Shown here: positions 25,421 through 34,412 of the stretch, in pieces | Position numbering within the stretch: the first letter of the stretch is position 1 | Layout: each line of letters opens with the position of its first letter | Assembly (NCBI GenBank): GCA_002409145.1 | Contig: DHUL01000021.1 | Coordinates: forward strand, 4,568 to 43,659 | Direction: 5' to 3' | Source of the DNA: Bacteroidales bacterium UBA5235 | GTDB lineage: Bacteria > Bacteroidota > Bacteroidia > Bacteroidales > VadinHA17 | Length of the DNA: 39,092 nucleotides | Program-made: the position numbers and the translations under genes | The notes under the pieces: model-generated | What the model was told of the DNA's origin: nothing | The model's database searches: none | Seen by the model: only the letters and a program-made list of their open reading frames with translations

Positions 25421-26599
25421 TTAATCTGGATATAAGGATATCTGCCTGAAGTCAGCCATGAAGGTTTCTGTCTGTGCTTCCCAGCGCGCAGTTTCATCCT
25501 TCAGTGAAAGGCCTTCTGTAAGCACCTCGCGCATGCGGCTGTCACCAGAAAGGATGTCGAATGGCATCAGACGGTATTCGTATTCATATGGTGGAGGATT
25601 GAATTTCAGGGCACCTTCCGGCGATGTACGGATGATTGAATCGAACAGGTGCATGGCGGTTGCCACAGGCCTGAAGATGGAGGGATCTGTGACATGGATC
25701 TGTATTCCCCTGCAATACTCACCTGAATATTTATGGAAAGTGGGTATGAAGTCATGCATTCTGAACCGGCATCCCGGGAGTTTTCTGCAGCGCATTTCAT
25801 CAAGCAGCCTCCTTCCGTCAATCCAGGGAGCCCCGGTTAGCTCAAAAGGTATCACTGTGCCCCGCCCTTCCGAGATATTAAGGGCTTCGGCAAGTACTGT
25901 CCCCGGGTAGACTGCTGCAGTCTGAGGGGCGGGCATATTCGGAGATGGGAGGACCCATGGCAGGCCGGTCTCCTGGTACATTGTATTGCGTCTCCATCCT
26001 TCGGCCCTGATCACATGCAATTCGCATCCAGGGATGTATTTCTCCTTCACCCAGATGGCCATCTCTCCAATCGTCATCCGGTGGCAGAGAGGGATACAGG
26101 CACCGCCAACAAATGTGAAGTATTCTTCGCTCAGAACCGGACCGTCAGGTTGTATCCTTCCGATCGGGTTGGGTCTGTCAAGAATGTAGACCGGTATGCC
26201 GGTTTCGGCGCATGCCTCCATACAAAGTCTGACCGTCCAGATATATGTATAAAGTCTTGCTCCAACGTCCTGGAGATCAATCACCAGGGCTTCCATCTCC
26301 TCAAGCATTCCGGCCGTTGGTTTGCGGTGCTCACCATAAAGGCTGTAAATAGGTATTCCAAGCACAGGGTCAGTGCCTCCTTCCCACTCTGTCATATTAT
26401 CCTGGGTTTGCCCTGAGAGTCCGTGCTGCGGCCCGAAAAGTGCGACAAGCCTGCACTGTTTGCTTTGCCCGAAGATCTCGGTAATATGCCTGTAATCTGA
26501 GGATATGCTTGACGAGTGGCACAGCAGTCCAGTTCTTTTTCCACGGAGGCCCGCAGGCAGCCTGAGGGTGACAACGTCAAGTCCGGATAACACTTTCAT
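25421..26599 (-). CDS. NamZ-like exo-muramidase (DUF1343, GH171 family)
   Basis: 392 residues from the ATG at 26599. The DUF1343 blocks are clear: GLLCHSSSIS, VALFGPQHGLSGQTQDNM, ALVIDLQDVGARLYTYIWT, VYILDRPNPIG and NISEGRGTVIPFEL. Family knowledge: NamZ of Bacillus removes N-acetylmuramic acid from non-reducing ends of peptidoglycan fragments (GH171). Most relatives are exported, but here no signal peptide precedes the domain, so a cytoplasmic site of action in wall recycling is possible. It heads a three-gene operon. A perfect promoter ends 7 bases before the ATG, giving an almost leaderless mRNA. Confidence 0.87.
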   Translation of the reverse strand: MKVLSGLDVVTLRLPAGLRGKRTGLLCHSSSISSDYRHITEIFGQSKQCRLVALFGPQHGLSGQTQDNMTEWEGGTDPVLGIPIYSLYGEHRKPTAGMLEEMEALVIDLQDVGARLYTYIWTVRLCMEACAETGIPVYILDRPNPIGRIQPDGPVLSEEYFTFVGGACIPLCHRMTIGEMAIWVKEKYIPGCELHVIRAEGWRRNTMYQETGLPWVLPSPNMPAPQTAAVYPGTVLAEALNISEGRGTVIPFELTGAPWIDGRRLLDEMRCRKLPGCRFRMHDFIPTFHKYSGEYCRGIQIHVTDPSIFRPVATAMHLFDSIIRTSPEGALKFNPPPYEYEYRLMPFDILSGDSRMREVLTEGLSLKDETARWEAQTETFMADFRQISLYPD

Positions 26600-26606
26600 A
26601 CAGTTA

Positions 26607-26636
26607 CAAAAATAGTTAAAAGAGCTGTGGTTGCAA
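26607..26636 (-). promoter_or_regulatory. Consensus promoter of the NamZ/permease/YigZ operon
   Basis: TTG (26634-26636), a 19-base spacer and TATTTTTG (26607-26614) match the consensus. The ATG at 26599 begins 7 bases beyond the -7 element. Confidence 0.75.
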
Positions 26637-26718
26637 GATCGCTCCACCGCTCTGAATGGAAATTATCAATATATTTACAACCTCCCGGTCCGGAGAATTG
26701 TTAATGTATTAAAAACAA

Positions 26719-28020
26719 ATGATGAAGTCCGTTCTGAACGCTCTCCTTTCTGCGCTGATATTAATTTCCTTCCAGGCAGGGGCACAGGAGCGTATTACAA
26801 GATATGTTCCCACTGCGAAACCTGACAGGATAATACTGAACATAACCGCAGATCCGGTTACAACCATGGCTGTGACCTGGCGAACGGATACCACAGTTAC
26901 TGAGACTGTTGCCCGGCTTTGCCGTAACATAGCCGGTGTGCTGATGGCTGACTCTGCACTGGCCGTGACAGGGAGATCAGAGGATATCACTGCTGACGGT
27001 GTGACAGCCAGGTTCCATTCAGTAATATTTACAGGGCTTATCCCCGGAACAGGATATGCCTACAGCGTTGGCTCCGGTGCAGAGGCCAGCGAGTGGTTCA
27101 CCTTCAGAACTGCAGAAGCTGGCGCTGCCCCCTTCTCATTTCTCTGGTTCGGAGATTCACAGGTGGGACCTGTCTCTTCCTATGCGAGGGTGATCAGGCA
27201 GGCATACCGCTCGGTGCCCGGAGCAGCATTCATGATATTTACGGGTGATCTTATTGACGGCGGTTATAACTCTAAAACTCTTGATGAAGAATGGGGTGAC
27301 TGGCACCGGGCCGCAGGATTCATTGCATCGGAAGTGCCGGTTGTTGCAACCCCTGGCAATCATGAATACTACAATCCGCAGGACAGACAGAAACGTGAAT
27401 TCAACAGGTACTGGAGACCGGGTTTCACTCTCCCGGAAAACGGGCCTGCAGGCCTGGAGGAGACAGACTACAGTTTCGACTATCAGGATGTGCGGTTCAT
27501 AATAGTCAGCAGTGACCAGATGTTAAGGGATGAAGCCATTGCCCGCCATCAGACGGAATGGGTTGAAAGCCTCCTGAAGGATAACCCCTGCAAATGGACC
27601 GTAATGGCATTTCATCACCCCGTCTTTTCAACAGCCGCCAGGAGAGACAACAAGATTGTAAGGGAGAACCTGAAACCGCTGATTGACAGGTACAGTGTTG
27701 ACCTGGTACTGAACGGCCATGACCATACTTATGCCAGGGGAATCATGAAGCCTGATGGAGTTGTACAAAGGGGCAGGGTGGCCGGAACCGTTTATTTGGT
27801 CTCAGTCAGCGGTTCAAAACAATACAGGCAGGATGCTGAACCCTGGTGGGAGACAGGTTATACCAATACCCAGTTCTGGCAGAAAATTACTGTTGATGGT
27901 AATAGGCTGATATACAAGGCATTTGATGCATCAGGAAGCCTGGCAGACCAGTTCATGCTCATCAGGATGAAGAATGGAAGTAACCGGATAGGAATGCCTC
28001 CGGCTGTAAGAACAAAATAG
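26719..28020 (+). CDS. Purple acid phosphatase-like metallophosphoesterase, exported
   Basis: 433 residues (MM at the start; the second ATG three bases later is equally possible). A signal peptide ends near GAQ (residue 23). Residues about 35-130 form the fibronectin-like N-terminal domain of purple acid phosphatases (MAVTWRTD ... YSVG). The catalytic domain has FGDSQ, TGDLID, GNHE (213-216), FHHP (299-302) and GHDH (333-336), so all five metal-binding motifs are present. It hydrolyses phosphate esters in the periplasm or outside. It is the first gene of a five-gene operon; the next gene is 10 bases downstream. A degenerate -7 element (TATATTTA) lies 40 bases before the start. Confidence 0.88.
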   Translation: MMKSVLNALLSALILISFQAGAQERITRYVPTAKPDRIILNITADPVTTMAVTWRTDTTVTETVARLCRNIAGVLMADSALAVTGRSEDITADGVTARFHSVIFTGLIPGTGYAYSVGSGAEASEWFTFRTAEAGAAPFSFLWFGDSQVGPVSSYARVIRQAYRSVPGAAFMIFTGDLIDGGYNSKTLDEEWGDWHRAAGFIASEVPVVATPGNHEYYNPQDRQKREFNRYWRPGFTLPENGPAGLEETDYSFDYQDVRFIIVSSDQMLRDEAIARHQTEWVESLLKDNPCKWTVMAFHHPVFSTAARRDNKIVRENLKPLIDRYSVDLVLNGHDHTYARGIMKPDGVVQRGRVAGTVYLVSVSGSKQYRQDAEPWWETGYTNTQFWQKITVDGNRLIYKAFDASGSLADQFMLIRMKNGSNRIGMPPAVRTK

Positions 28021-28030
28021 GACAACGCTT

Positions 28031-29761
28031 ATGAGATACACCGGGAAACTGATATTCATACTCCTTGCTGCTACACTTGCGCTTGCATGCACAAGAAAGG
28101 AGAGCGGGCTTGAGATATATGCCACCACTGACCTTCACGGAATGCTCCTTCCCTTTGACAATACCGAGGGTGAATCCACAGACAGGTCGCTCGCCAACCT
28201 TGCATGGGTGGTTGAATCAGGGAAAAAGGAAAACATTATCCTGCTTGACAACGGCGACATACTTCAGGGTGATCCTCTGGCATACTATTATAATTTTATT
28301 GATACCACGGGTACCCATATCATCGCAGAGATCCTCAACCACCTGGGCTATGATGCAGCTACCGTGGGGAATCATGACATTGAGGCAGGACATGCAGTCT
28401 ATGACCGCGTAAGGAGAGAATACAACTTCCCGTTGCTGGCAGCAAACGCCATTGAGATAAGCACCGGGGAACCCTATTTCAAGCCTTATACCGTTATTAA
28501 AAAGAATGGAATGAAGGTTGTGGTCTTCGGACTTATCACCCCTTCGGTGCCGCGCTGGCTGCCGGAAGCACTCTACCGTGGATTAAGGTTTGATAACATG
28601 GTCACCACGGCGAGAAAGTGGATGCCCGCAATACAGGCAGAGGACCCTGATCTGGTGATCGGGCTTTTTCATTCCGGAATGGGAGACGAGCGTGACAGAG
28701 GAGACGATGAAAACAGCACCATGGCAGTTGCCATGAATGTCCCCGGATTTGATGTAATCTTCTGCGGTCATGACCACAGGCAGGATGTAACGGAAGTGAC
28801 AGACAGCAACGGGGACAGGGTACTTATTCTCGACGGCGGCAGCCGGGCTGAAACTGTAATGAATGTCAGTGTATCCGTTGACAGGACAGCCGGGGGAAAC
28901 ACCAGACCGGTTCTCAAAGGCAGGATAATCGGGATGAACACCCTGCCTGAATCGGCCGGTTTCCTGAAACGGTACCGTGGAGCAATGGATAAGGTCAGGG
29001 AATATACTTCAGAGGTTATCGGCAGGTCTGAGACAACGGTCACAACCCGCGATGCCTATTTCGGTCCTTCGGCCTTTGTCGACCTTATACACCAGATGCA
29101 ATTAGAACTTACAGGTGCTCAGGTGTCACTGGCCGCTCCTCTGTCATTTGACCAGAGCATCTCCAGGGGAGATCTCAGGATCAGGGATATGTACAGACTT
29201 TACAGGTTTGAGAATTTCCTGTATACCGTGAGCATGACAGGAGGTGAGATAGACCGTCATCTTGAACATTCAGCCGGGCAGTGGTTCCGGACAATGGAGA
29301 AAAGCAGTGATTACATGCTTAACTTGCGGACAGATGACAACGGGATTCCGGTCATGGTCAACGGAACTGCCAGGTTTCGCAATGCGTCTTATAATTTTGA
29401 TTCTGCCATGGGTATCCGGTATACCGTTGATGTGAGCAAACCCGCGGGTGCCAGGATCAACATCACGGCACTCAGTGATGGCACCACCTTCAGCCACAGT
29501 GCAACATATACCGTGGCTGTCAACTCATACCGTGCCAATGGCGGCGGCGGGCACTTCCCTGCAGCGGGTATTACCGGAAAGGAACTGGACAGCAGAATCA
29601 TTACCGCGACGGAACGTGATTTGCGGTACTATATGACTGAATGGATCAGAGAACAGGGCACAATCTCACCTGTTCCGCTCAGCCAATGGAAGATTGTTCC
29701 GGCTGGTTGGGCGGCTGACGCGGAACAACGGGAAAGGAAAATGCTCTTTGGCAATAACTGA
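28031..29761 (+). CDS. 5'-nucleotidase / cyclic nucleotide phosphodiesterase family lipoprotein
   Basis: 576 residues. A lipoprotein signal ends at Cys20 (TLALAC). The N-terminal metallophosphatase domain has TTDLHG (33-37), DNGDILQGDP, GNHDIE (113-118), HSGMG and GHDHR. The C-terminal 5'-nucleotidase domain (about 320-560) includes the substrate-binding YRANGGGGHF loop. The enzyme dephosphorylates nucleoside monophosphates and perhaps 2',3'-cyclic nucleotides on the periplasmic side or surface. Length and motifs are complete. It is the second gene of the operon, 13 bases before the alkaline phosphatase, so the two may act one after another on nucleotides. Confidence 0.9.
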   Translation: MRYTGKLIFILLAATLALACTRKESGLEIYATTDLHGMLLPFDNTEGESTDRSLANLAWVVESGKKENIILLDNGDILQGDPLAYYYNFIDTTGTHIIAEILNHLGYDAATVGNHDIEAGHAVYDRVRREYNFPLLAANAIEISTGEPYFKPYTVIKKNGMKVVVFGLITPSVPRWLPEALYRGLRFDNMVTTARKWMPAIQAEDPDLVIGLFHSGMGDERDRGDDENSTMAVAMNVPGFDVIFCGHDHRQDVTEVTDSNGDRVLILDGGSRAETVMNVSVSVDRTAGGNTRPVLKGRIIGMNTLPESAGFLKRYRGAMDKVREYTSEVIGRSETTVTTRDAYFGPSAFVDLIHQMQLELTGAQVSLAAPLSFDQSISRGDLRIRDMYRLYRFENFLYTVSMTGGEIDRHLEHSAGQWFRTMEKSSDYMLNLRTDDNGIPVMVNGTARFRNASYNFDSAMGIRYTVDVSKPAGARINITALSDGTTFSHSATYTVAVNSYRANGGGGHFPAAGITGKELDSRIITATERDLRYYMTEWIREQGTISPVPLSQWKIVPAGWAADAEQRERKMLFGNN

Positions 29762-29774
29762 TTTTGACTTTTTT

Positions 29775-30881
29775 ATGAAGATACTTTCAAAGATTACGGC
29801 TTTAGCCATTGTTTTACTGATACTTACCTCGGCCGGCAGTGCGAGGCAGAAACCCAGAAACCTGGTGCTGTTCATCGGTGACGGGATGGGAGTCTCACAT
29901 GTCTATGCTGCAATGACGGTCTCGGGCAACACAATGACCTTTCCTGCCTTTCCGGTAACAGGATTCAGCAGGACACACTCGGCTGACAGCTACTCTACTG
30001 ATTCAGCCGCGGGTGGTACAGCTATTGCCACCGGCGAGAAAACCAATAACAGGATGATAGCGATGCGCCCTGACAGCACTGTACTCGTTACCCTGCTGGA
30101 GCATGCAAAAGCGGCAGGCAAGTCCGCCGGCATTATCTGCAACAGTTCATTAACTGATGCCACGCCGGCTGATTTTGCCACTCACGTCCCGCTCAGGTAT
30201 AAATATCGTGCCATAGCGAAGCAGTACATGAACGGGACGGCTGACATCTTCATTGGCGGAGGCAGAAAATATTTCGTTCCCGCCCCTGATTCATCCGGGA
30301 AGATCAACCCTGAGGAGGATGTAATCTCAGGCCTTTCCCGGGCCGGGTATGATGTCACATATGATTTTGAGTCGTTCATTGCCTCTAAGAGTAACCGGAT
30401 TGCAGGGTTGATGGCAGATGATGACATGCCCAGGCTGTTCGAGGGGAGGGACCCGCAGTACCTTGCCAGGGCAACAGCCAAGGCTATAGAGGTGCTTTCA
30501 CGTAATCCCAGGGGGTTTGTCCTGATGGTCGAAGGATCAGAAATTGATGATGCCGGCCACAGCAGAAGCACATCAATGGTGACTGAGGAGGTCCTTGACA
30601 TGGACAGGGCGGTGGCTGTTGCACATAATTATGCATTAAGAGACGGCAGAACGCTGATTGTTGTGACTGCTGACCACGAGACAGGAGGCATGAGTATTAC
30701 CGGTGGAGACCTTGAAAAGAGGGAAGTCAGGGCAGAGTTCAGCTTCACCGGGCATTCGGGTGTTATGGTGCCGGTATTTGCCTTCGGGCCGGGGGCATCG
30801 GAATTCACGGGCATCCAGGATAACACCGATCTGTTCCATGACATGTACAGACTTCTTTCCCTCGACAAAAAACGAAGATGA
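29775..30881 (+). CDS. Alkaline phosphatase, exported
   Basis: 368 residues from the ATG at 29775; a longer frame overlaps the upstream gene and masks the signal peptide, so it is rejected. The signal peptide covers about residues 1-23. NLVLFIGDGMG carries the metal Asp36. The nucleophile is Ser77 in STDSAAGGTAIATG. Further metal ligands are in EGSEIDDAGH, VTADHETGG and FTGHSGVMVPVF. It removes phosphate from many monoesters in the periplasm. Its stop overlaps the queE start by four bases (ATGA). Confidence 0.92.
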   Translation: MKILSKITALAIVLLILTSAGSARQKPRNLVLFIGDGMGVSHVYAAMTVSGNTMTFPAFPVTGFSRTHSADSYSTDSAAGGTAIATGEKTNNRMIAMRPDSTVLVTLLEHAKAAGKSAGIICNSSLTDATPADFATHVPLRYKYRAIAKQYMNGTADIFIGGGRKYFVPAPDSSGKINPEEDVISGLSRAGYDVTYDFESFIASKSNRIAGLMADDDMPRLFEGRDPQYLARATAKAIEVLSRNPRGFVLMVEGSEIDDAGHSRSTSMVTEEVLDMDRAVAVAHNYALRDGRTLIVVTADHETGGMSITGGDLEKREVRAEFSFTGHSGVMVPVFAFGPGASEFTGIQDNTDLFHDMYRLLSLDKKRR

Positions 30882-31504
30882 GGAAGACGGAATCAGAGAA
30901 AAGCGGTTTGATGCTCCCCCTTGTGGAAGAGTTCTATTCGGTCCAGGGAGAGGGATGCAACACAGGTAAAGCAGCTTATTTTATAAGGGTGGGAGGATGT
31001 GACATTTGCTGCAGTTGGTGTGATACCAGCTATTCATGGAATGCGGAGCTCCACCCGATGGTGACCATTGAGGCAATCACCGCAAATGTGACTGCTGCCG
31101 GAGCTGATTCGGTGGTCGTTACCGGTGGCGAGCCGCTGATGTGGAACATGGAACCCCTGTGTAACCTGCTCAGGACAGAAGGGATAAAAACATTCCTCGA
31201 AACATCCGGGGCATATCCCCTGACAGGCAAATGGGACTGGATAACACTTTCGCCCAAGAAAAATTCACCGCCGAACCCCGGCATCTGGGGTATGGCAAAT
31301 GAGCTCAAGGTGGTTATTCATGATGGCACTGATTTTGAGGAGGCAGAGAGGTACAGCCGGAATGTGGGACCGGACTGCCAGCTTCTTCTGCAACCGGAAT
31401 GGAGCAGGTACAGGGAAATGATAGAGGCAATAACTGAATATGTGAAGAAGAACACCAGGTGGAGAGTCTCACTGCAGGCACATAAATTCATGCATATCCC
31501 CTGA
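30878..31504 (+). CDS. queE: 7-carboxy-7-deazaguanine synthase (radical SAM)
   Basis: 208 residues. FYSVQGEGCNTGKAAYFIRV is followed by the radical-SAM cluster motif CxxxCxxC at Cys41, Cys45 and Cys48 (GGCDICCSWCDT); Cys44 is an extra Cys. VVTGGEPLMW and LETSGAYP follow, and the end is QAHKFMHIP. QueE turns 6-carboxy-tetrahydropterin into 7-carboxy-7-deazaguanine, in queuosine synthesis, in the cytoplasm. It is short, as QueE enzymes are. It overlaps the alkaline phosphatase gene by four bases and directly abuts the next gene. No other queuosine gene is in the window, so its place in a phosphatase operon is odd. Confidence 0.92.
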   Translation: MRKTESEKSGLMLPLVEEFYSVQGEGCNTGKAAYFIRVGGCDICCSWCDTSYSWNAELHPMVTIEAITANVTAAGADSVVVTGGEPLMWNMEPLCNLLRTEGIKTFLETSGAYPLTGKWDWITLSPKKNSPPNPGIWGMANELKVVIHDGTDFEEAERYSRNVGPDCQLLLQPEWSRYREMIEAITEYVKKNTRWRVSLQAHKFMHIP

Positions 31505-33457
31505 ATGAGTGGTAGAAAAACAATAATAGCCTTCATGCTTTTGTTGCTGACCCAGTATACAGTCAACGGTCAGACCTTTCATACACGTTCCAACAGGGCG
31601 CTTAAGTTCTATGACCAGGGCAAGAGGGATTACGAGCTTCTTTACTATGACAGGGCAGAGTCGAACCTCCTGCAGGCACTGAAGGAGGATGGCAAGTTCT
31701 ATGAGGTTCACCTGATCCTCGGCCAGCTCTATTCCGATACCGGTGATTGGGAAAAAGCGGTGACACATTACCGTACGGCCATTGCAACGGACTCCCTCTT
31801 CTTCATACCGGCTCTCTACAGTCTCGGGAGGGCCGAGTTGCGTACCGGAAAATACTATGAAGCTGCAACTCACCTTGACGCTTTTCTGCAACAGTCAGGA
31901 ACCGCTTCCAGGTTGCGCAGCGAAGCTGAAAAGATGCTTGCCAGTTGCCGTTTTGCCCTCTCGTTCCCGGCATCTCTCTGTGATACTGAGCCGGTCAGCG
32001 CAGGTGACTCCGTCAACACTGCCCTGGATGAGTACTGGCCTTCAGTAACAGGTGACGGCAGGCAACTGATATTCACACGCGAGGTGAAAAGGGCAGCCGG
32101 TTACGGCAGAGATTACAACCACGACAGGCAGGAAGACTTCTATGTGAGCAGACTGACGGCAGATGGATACTGGGGTACTGCCCGTAACGCCGGGGCTCCC
32201 CTGAACACTGCAGGAAATGAGGGAGCGCAGTCGATCTCTTCGGATGGAAGGTATATGTTTTTTACTGCCTGCGACAGGAACGACGGGCAGGGAAGATGTG
32301 ATATCTACTTCTCGTCATATGACGGCTACAGGTGGTCACCCGGTATTAATATAGGGCCACCAGTCAACACAACATACTGGGAGTCACAGCCATCTGTAAG
32401 CCCCAACGGAAGGATGCTCTTCTTTGTCAGCAACAGGCCAGGAGGGATTGGCGGTATGGATATATGGTATTCATTGCAGGGCAGTGACGGCAGGTGGGGC
32501 AAACCGGTCAATCCGGGAAAGACAATTAACACTGCGGGAGATGAATTTTCTCCCTTTATCTACTTCAATGGAAGAACCCTGTACTTCTCATCCAATGGCA
32601 GGGAGTCATTTGGCGGGCATGATATCTATTTCACAAACATGAACCGTGATTCCACATGGACAAGCCCGGAAAACCTGGGTCCGCCGGTAAATACCCCTGC
32701 AGATGAAACAGGCCTCGTCATAGAGTCTTCGGGCCGGAGAGCCTACTTTTCTTCAGTCCGTGACAAAGGAAGGGGCAAGGATATCTATTACCTTGATCTG
32801 CCGGAGGAGGTTCAGCCCGAACAGGTTCTTTACTTCCAGGGGACAGTTATTGACAAGGTGTCAGGTCAACCCATCAGTGCAAAGTATGAGCTGTCAGACC
32901 TTACCCAAGGGATTTCTGTGATAACCTCTCTTACTGACAGTCAGGGAGGGTTCTTCGTCTGCCTGCCCCGTGGAAGCAGTTATGGGATGAATGTCACGGC
33001 TGACGGTTATATGATCTATTCCGAGAACTTCGACTTCGCCGACGGTTATACGTCTGCTGAGCCTTTCAGGAAGACTATTGCTCTGAACAAGGTTCGCAAG
33101 GGAGAGTTCATGCGTATGTACAACGTCTTCTATGACACTGACTCGTGGGAGTTGCTTGAATCATCAAGGCCGGAACTTGAGCATCTTCTTGAATTCCTGC
33201 AGGTAAACCACACTGTTGTTATTGAGATCGGGGGGCATACTGACTCTGATGGCAGTGACGAGCATAACCAGAGGCTTTCTGAGCGAAGGGCCGCTTCAGT
33301 CAGGGAGTTCCTCATAAGCCGGGGCATCGATGGAAACCGGATATTTTCACACGGTTATGGGGAGACAACCCCGGTGGCCGACAATATAACCCCTGCCGGG
33401 AAGCGCCTCAACAGGCGAACAGAGATAACAATACTATCAGAAGGTACTACCAGATGA
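31505..33457 (+). CDS. PorE-like protein: TPR, PD40 propeller, carboxypeptidase-regulatory and OmpA domains
   Basis: 650 residues. Signal peptide about 1-23. TPR repeats cover about 30-150 (LLYYDRAESNLLQALKED). A WD40/PD40-type propeller covers about 175-430, with repeated units such as SQPSVSPNGRMLFFVSNRPGG and FSPFIYFNGRTLYFSSNG. A carboxypeptidase-regulatory-like domain (about 440-530) and an OmpA peptidoglycan-binding domain (about 540-648, IEIGGHTDSDGSDEHNQRLS) follow. This exact order is that of PorE, a type IX secretion component of Porphyromonas, but many paralogues share it, so a T9SS role is not proven. It anchors outer membrane to the wall. It starts on the base after the queE stop. 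Confidence 0.88.
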   Translation: MSGRKTIIAFMLLLLTQYTVNGQTFHTRSNRALKFYDQGKRDYELLYYDRAESNLLQALKEDGKFYEVHLILGQLYSDTGDWEKAVTHYRTAIATDSLFFIPALYSLGRAELRTGKYYEAATHLDAFLQQSGTASRLRSEAEKMLASCRFALSFPASLCDTEPVSAGDSVNTALDEYWPSVTGDGRQLIFTREVKRAAGYGRDYNHDRQEDFYVSRLTADGYWGTARNAGAPLNTAGNEGAQSISSDGRYMFFTACDRNDGQGRCDIYFSSYDGYRWSPGINIGPPVNTTYWESQPSVSPNGRMLFFVSNRPGGIGGMDIWYSLQGSDGRWGKPVNPGKTINTAGDEFSPFIYFNGRTLYFSSNGRESFGGHDIYFTNMNRDSTWTSPENLGPPVNTPADETGLVIESSGRRAYFSSVRDKGRGKDIYYLDLPEEVQPEQVLYFQGTVIDKVSGQPISAKYELSDLTQGISVITSLTDSQGGFFVCLPRGSSYGMNVTADGYMIYSENFDFADGYTSAEPFRKTIALNKVRKGEFMRMYNVFYDTDSWELLESSRPELEHLLEFLQVNHTVVIEIGGHTDSDGSDEHNQRLSERRAASVREFLISRGIDGNRIFSHGYGETTPVADNITPAGKRLNRRTEITILSEGTTR

Positions 33458-33504
33458 CCCCTTCTCTGACGGGGACCGTCCATCACCAAAGCCTCAATAA
33501 AACC

Positions 33505-33538
33505 GGAAAGGAGGGCACCCTGGGGCAGCCTCCTTTCC
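33505..33538. terminator. Bidirectional hairpin between convergent genes
   Basis: GGAAAGGAGG (33505-33514) pairs perfectly with CCTCCTTTCC (33529-33538). On the minus strand it is followed by GGTTTTATTG, on the plus strand by TCTCTT. Both tails are weak but the stem is strong. It is 47 bases after the PorE-like stop. Confidence 0.7.
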
Positions 33539-33570
33539 TCTCTTAACAGACAGTTGTAAGCTTCAGAGAA

Positions 33571-34311
33571 TCAGATAGCTATCTTGTTCTCTGAAGAGGT
33601 GCCGGTGAGTATTTTCAGACCCGGACTTTCTCGCGCCGGCAATGATACAAAGACAGAGGTGCCTCCGGAATCGTTGGCTTCAACTCTGATCTTACCGTCC
33701 ATTGCCAGAATGAGATTTCTGGCCAGGATTAAATTCATAGCGGAATAGGTATCCTGACTTTCGGAATGTTGGATCTCAGGATTGTCGGAAAGCAGCAGAT
33801 CACTGCTTCGGGGATAACCCTGGCCAGAATCTTTTACATAGAAGGTAATTATCTCATCATACCAGGTGCACCCTACTTTAATAAACCCTGAAAAAGTATT
33901 GTCGAGTGCATTTCTGAAAAGATTGCTCAAAATCCTGGTCATTCTTGCTGTATCAAGTTTCAGCATCAGCTTCTCGGGAAGGTTATCCTCCTGGATGAGA
34001 ACCACATTGTCGCGTCCCTTTTTCCTCATGAAAACTCTGAAATCAGAGGTAAGTGACTCAAACAATCTTGTGATATCTGTTTCGCGGAGGCTTTCCCTGG
34101 CTGACCCTGATTCGAGGGCAGCAGTGTCAAAGAAGTTTTCAAACAATCCTATAAGCTGTTCGCATGAGGTTATGATCTGCTCGGAGAACTCACGTTTTTC
34201 GCTGTCGCTGAACCTTTCGTTGTTAATAAGGTAAGAAAAAGCTACTATGGAGTTCATCTGGGTCCTCACTTCATGTGAAACGCCTGCAAGAATATTTGGT
34301 CGGTTGATCAT
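33571..34311 (-). CDS. Shortened histidine-kinase-like protein with degraded ATP lid
   Basis: 246 residues, starting almost at the phosphoacceptor region. The H box is GVSHEVRTQMNSIVAFSYLI (canonical Pro replaced by Gln). The N box reads LSNLFRNALDNT, keeping the Asn. G1 is DSGQGYP and is intact. The G2 box that normally reads GxGLGL is replaced by SAMNLILARNLI with no glycines. No sensor, PAS or membrane segment precedes it. The frame stays open for 31 codons upstream of the ATG, with kinase-linker-like sequence (SEWHEKLDK) but no ATG, GTG or TTG, until a stop at 34405-34407. It could be a decayed kinase or a non-catalytic adaptor. It lies downstream of the membrane TPR gene on the same strand. 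Confidence 0.72.
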   Translation of the reverse strand: MINRPNILAGVSHEVRTQMNSIVAFSYLINNERFSDSEKREFSEQIITSCEQLIGLFENFFDTAALESGSARESLRETDITRLFESLTSDFRVFMRKKGRDNVVLIQEDNLPEKLMLKLDTARMTRILSNLFRNALDNTFSGFIKVGCTWYDEIITFYVKDSGQGYPRSSDLLLSDNPEIQHSESQDTYSAMNLILARNLILAMDGKIRVEANDSGGTSVFVSLPARESPGLKILTGTSSENKIAI

Positions 34312-34412
34312 CTTGTCAAGTTTTTCATGCCATTCGCTGCTGTCAGTCCCGTCTCGTTCCAGGCATTGCGAAGAATCTCGAACATATGAACAGTATATTG
34401 TGGATTAATTCG

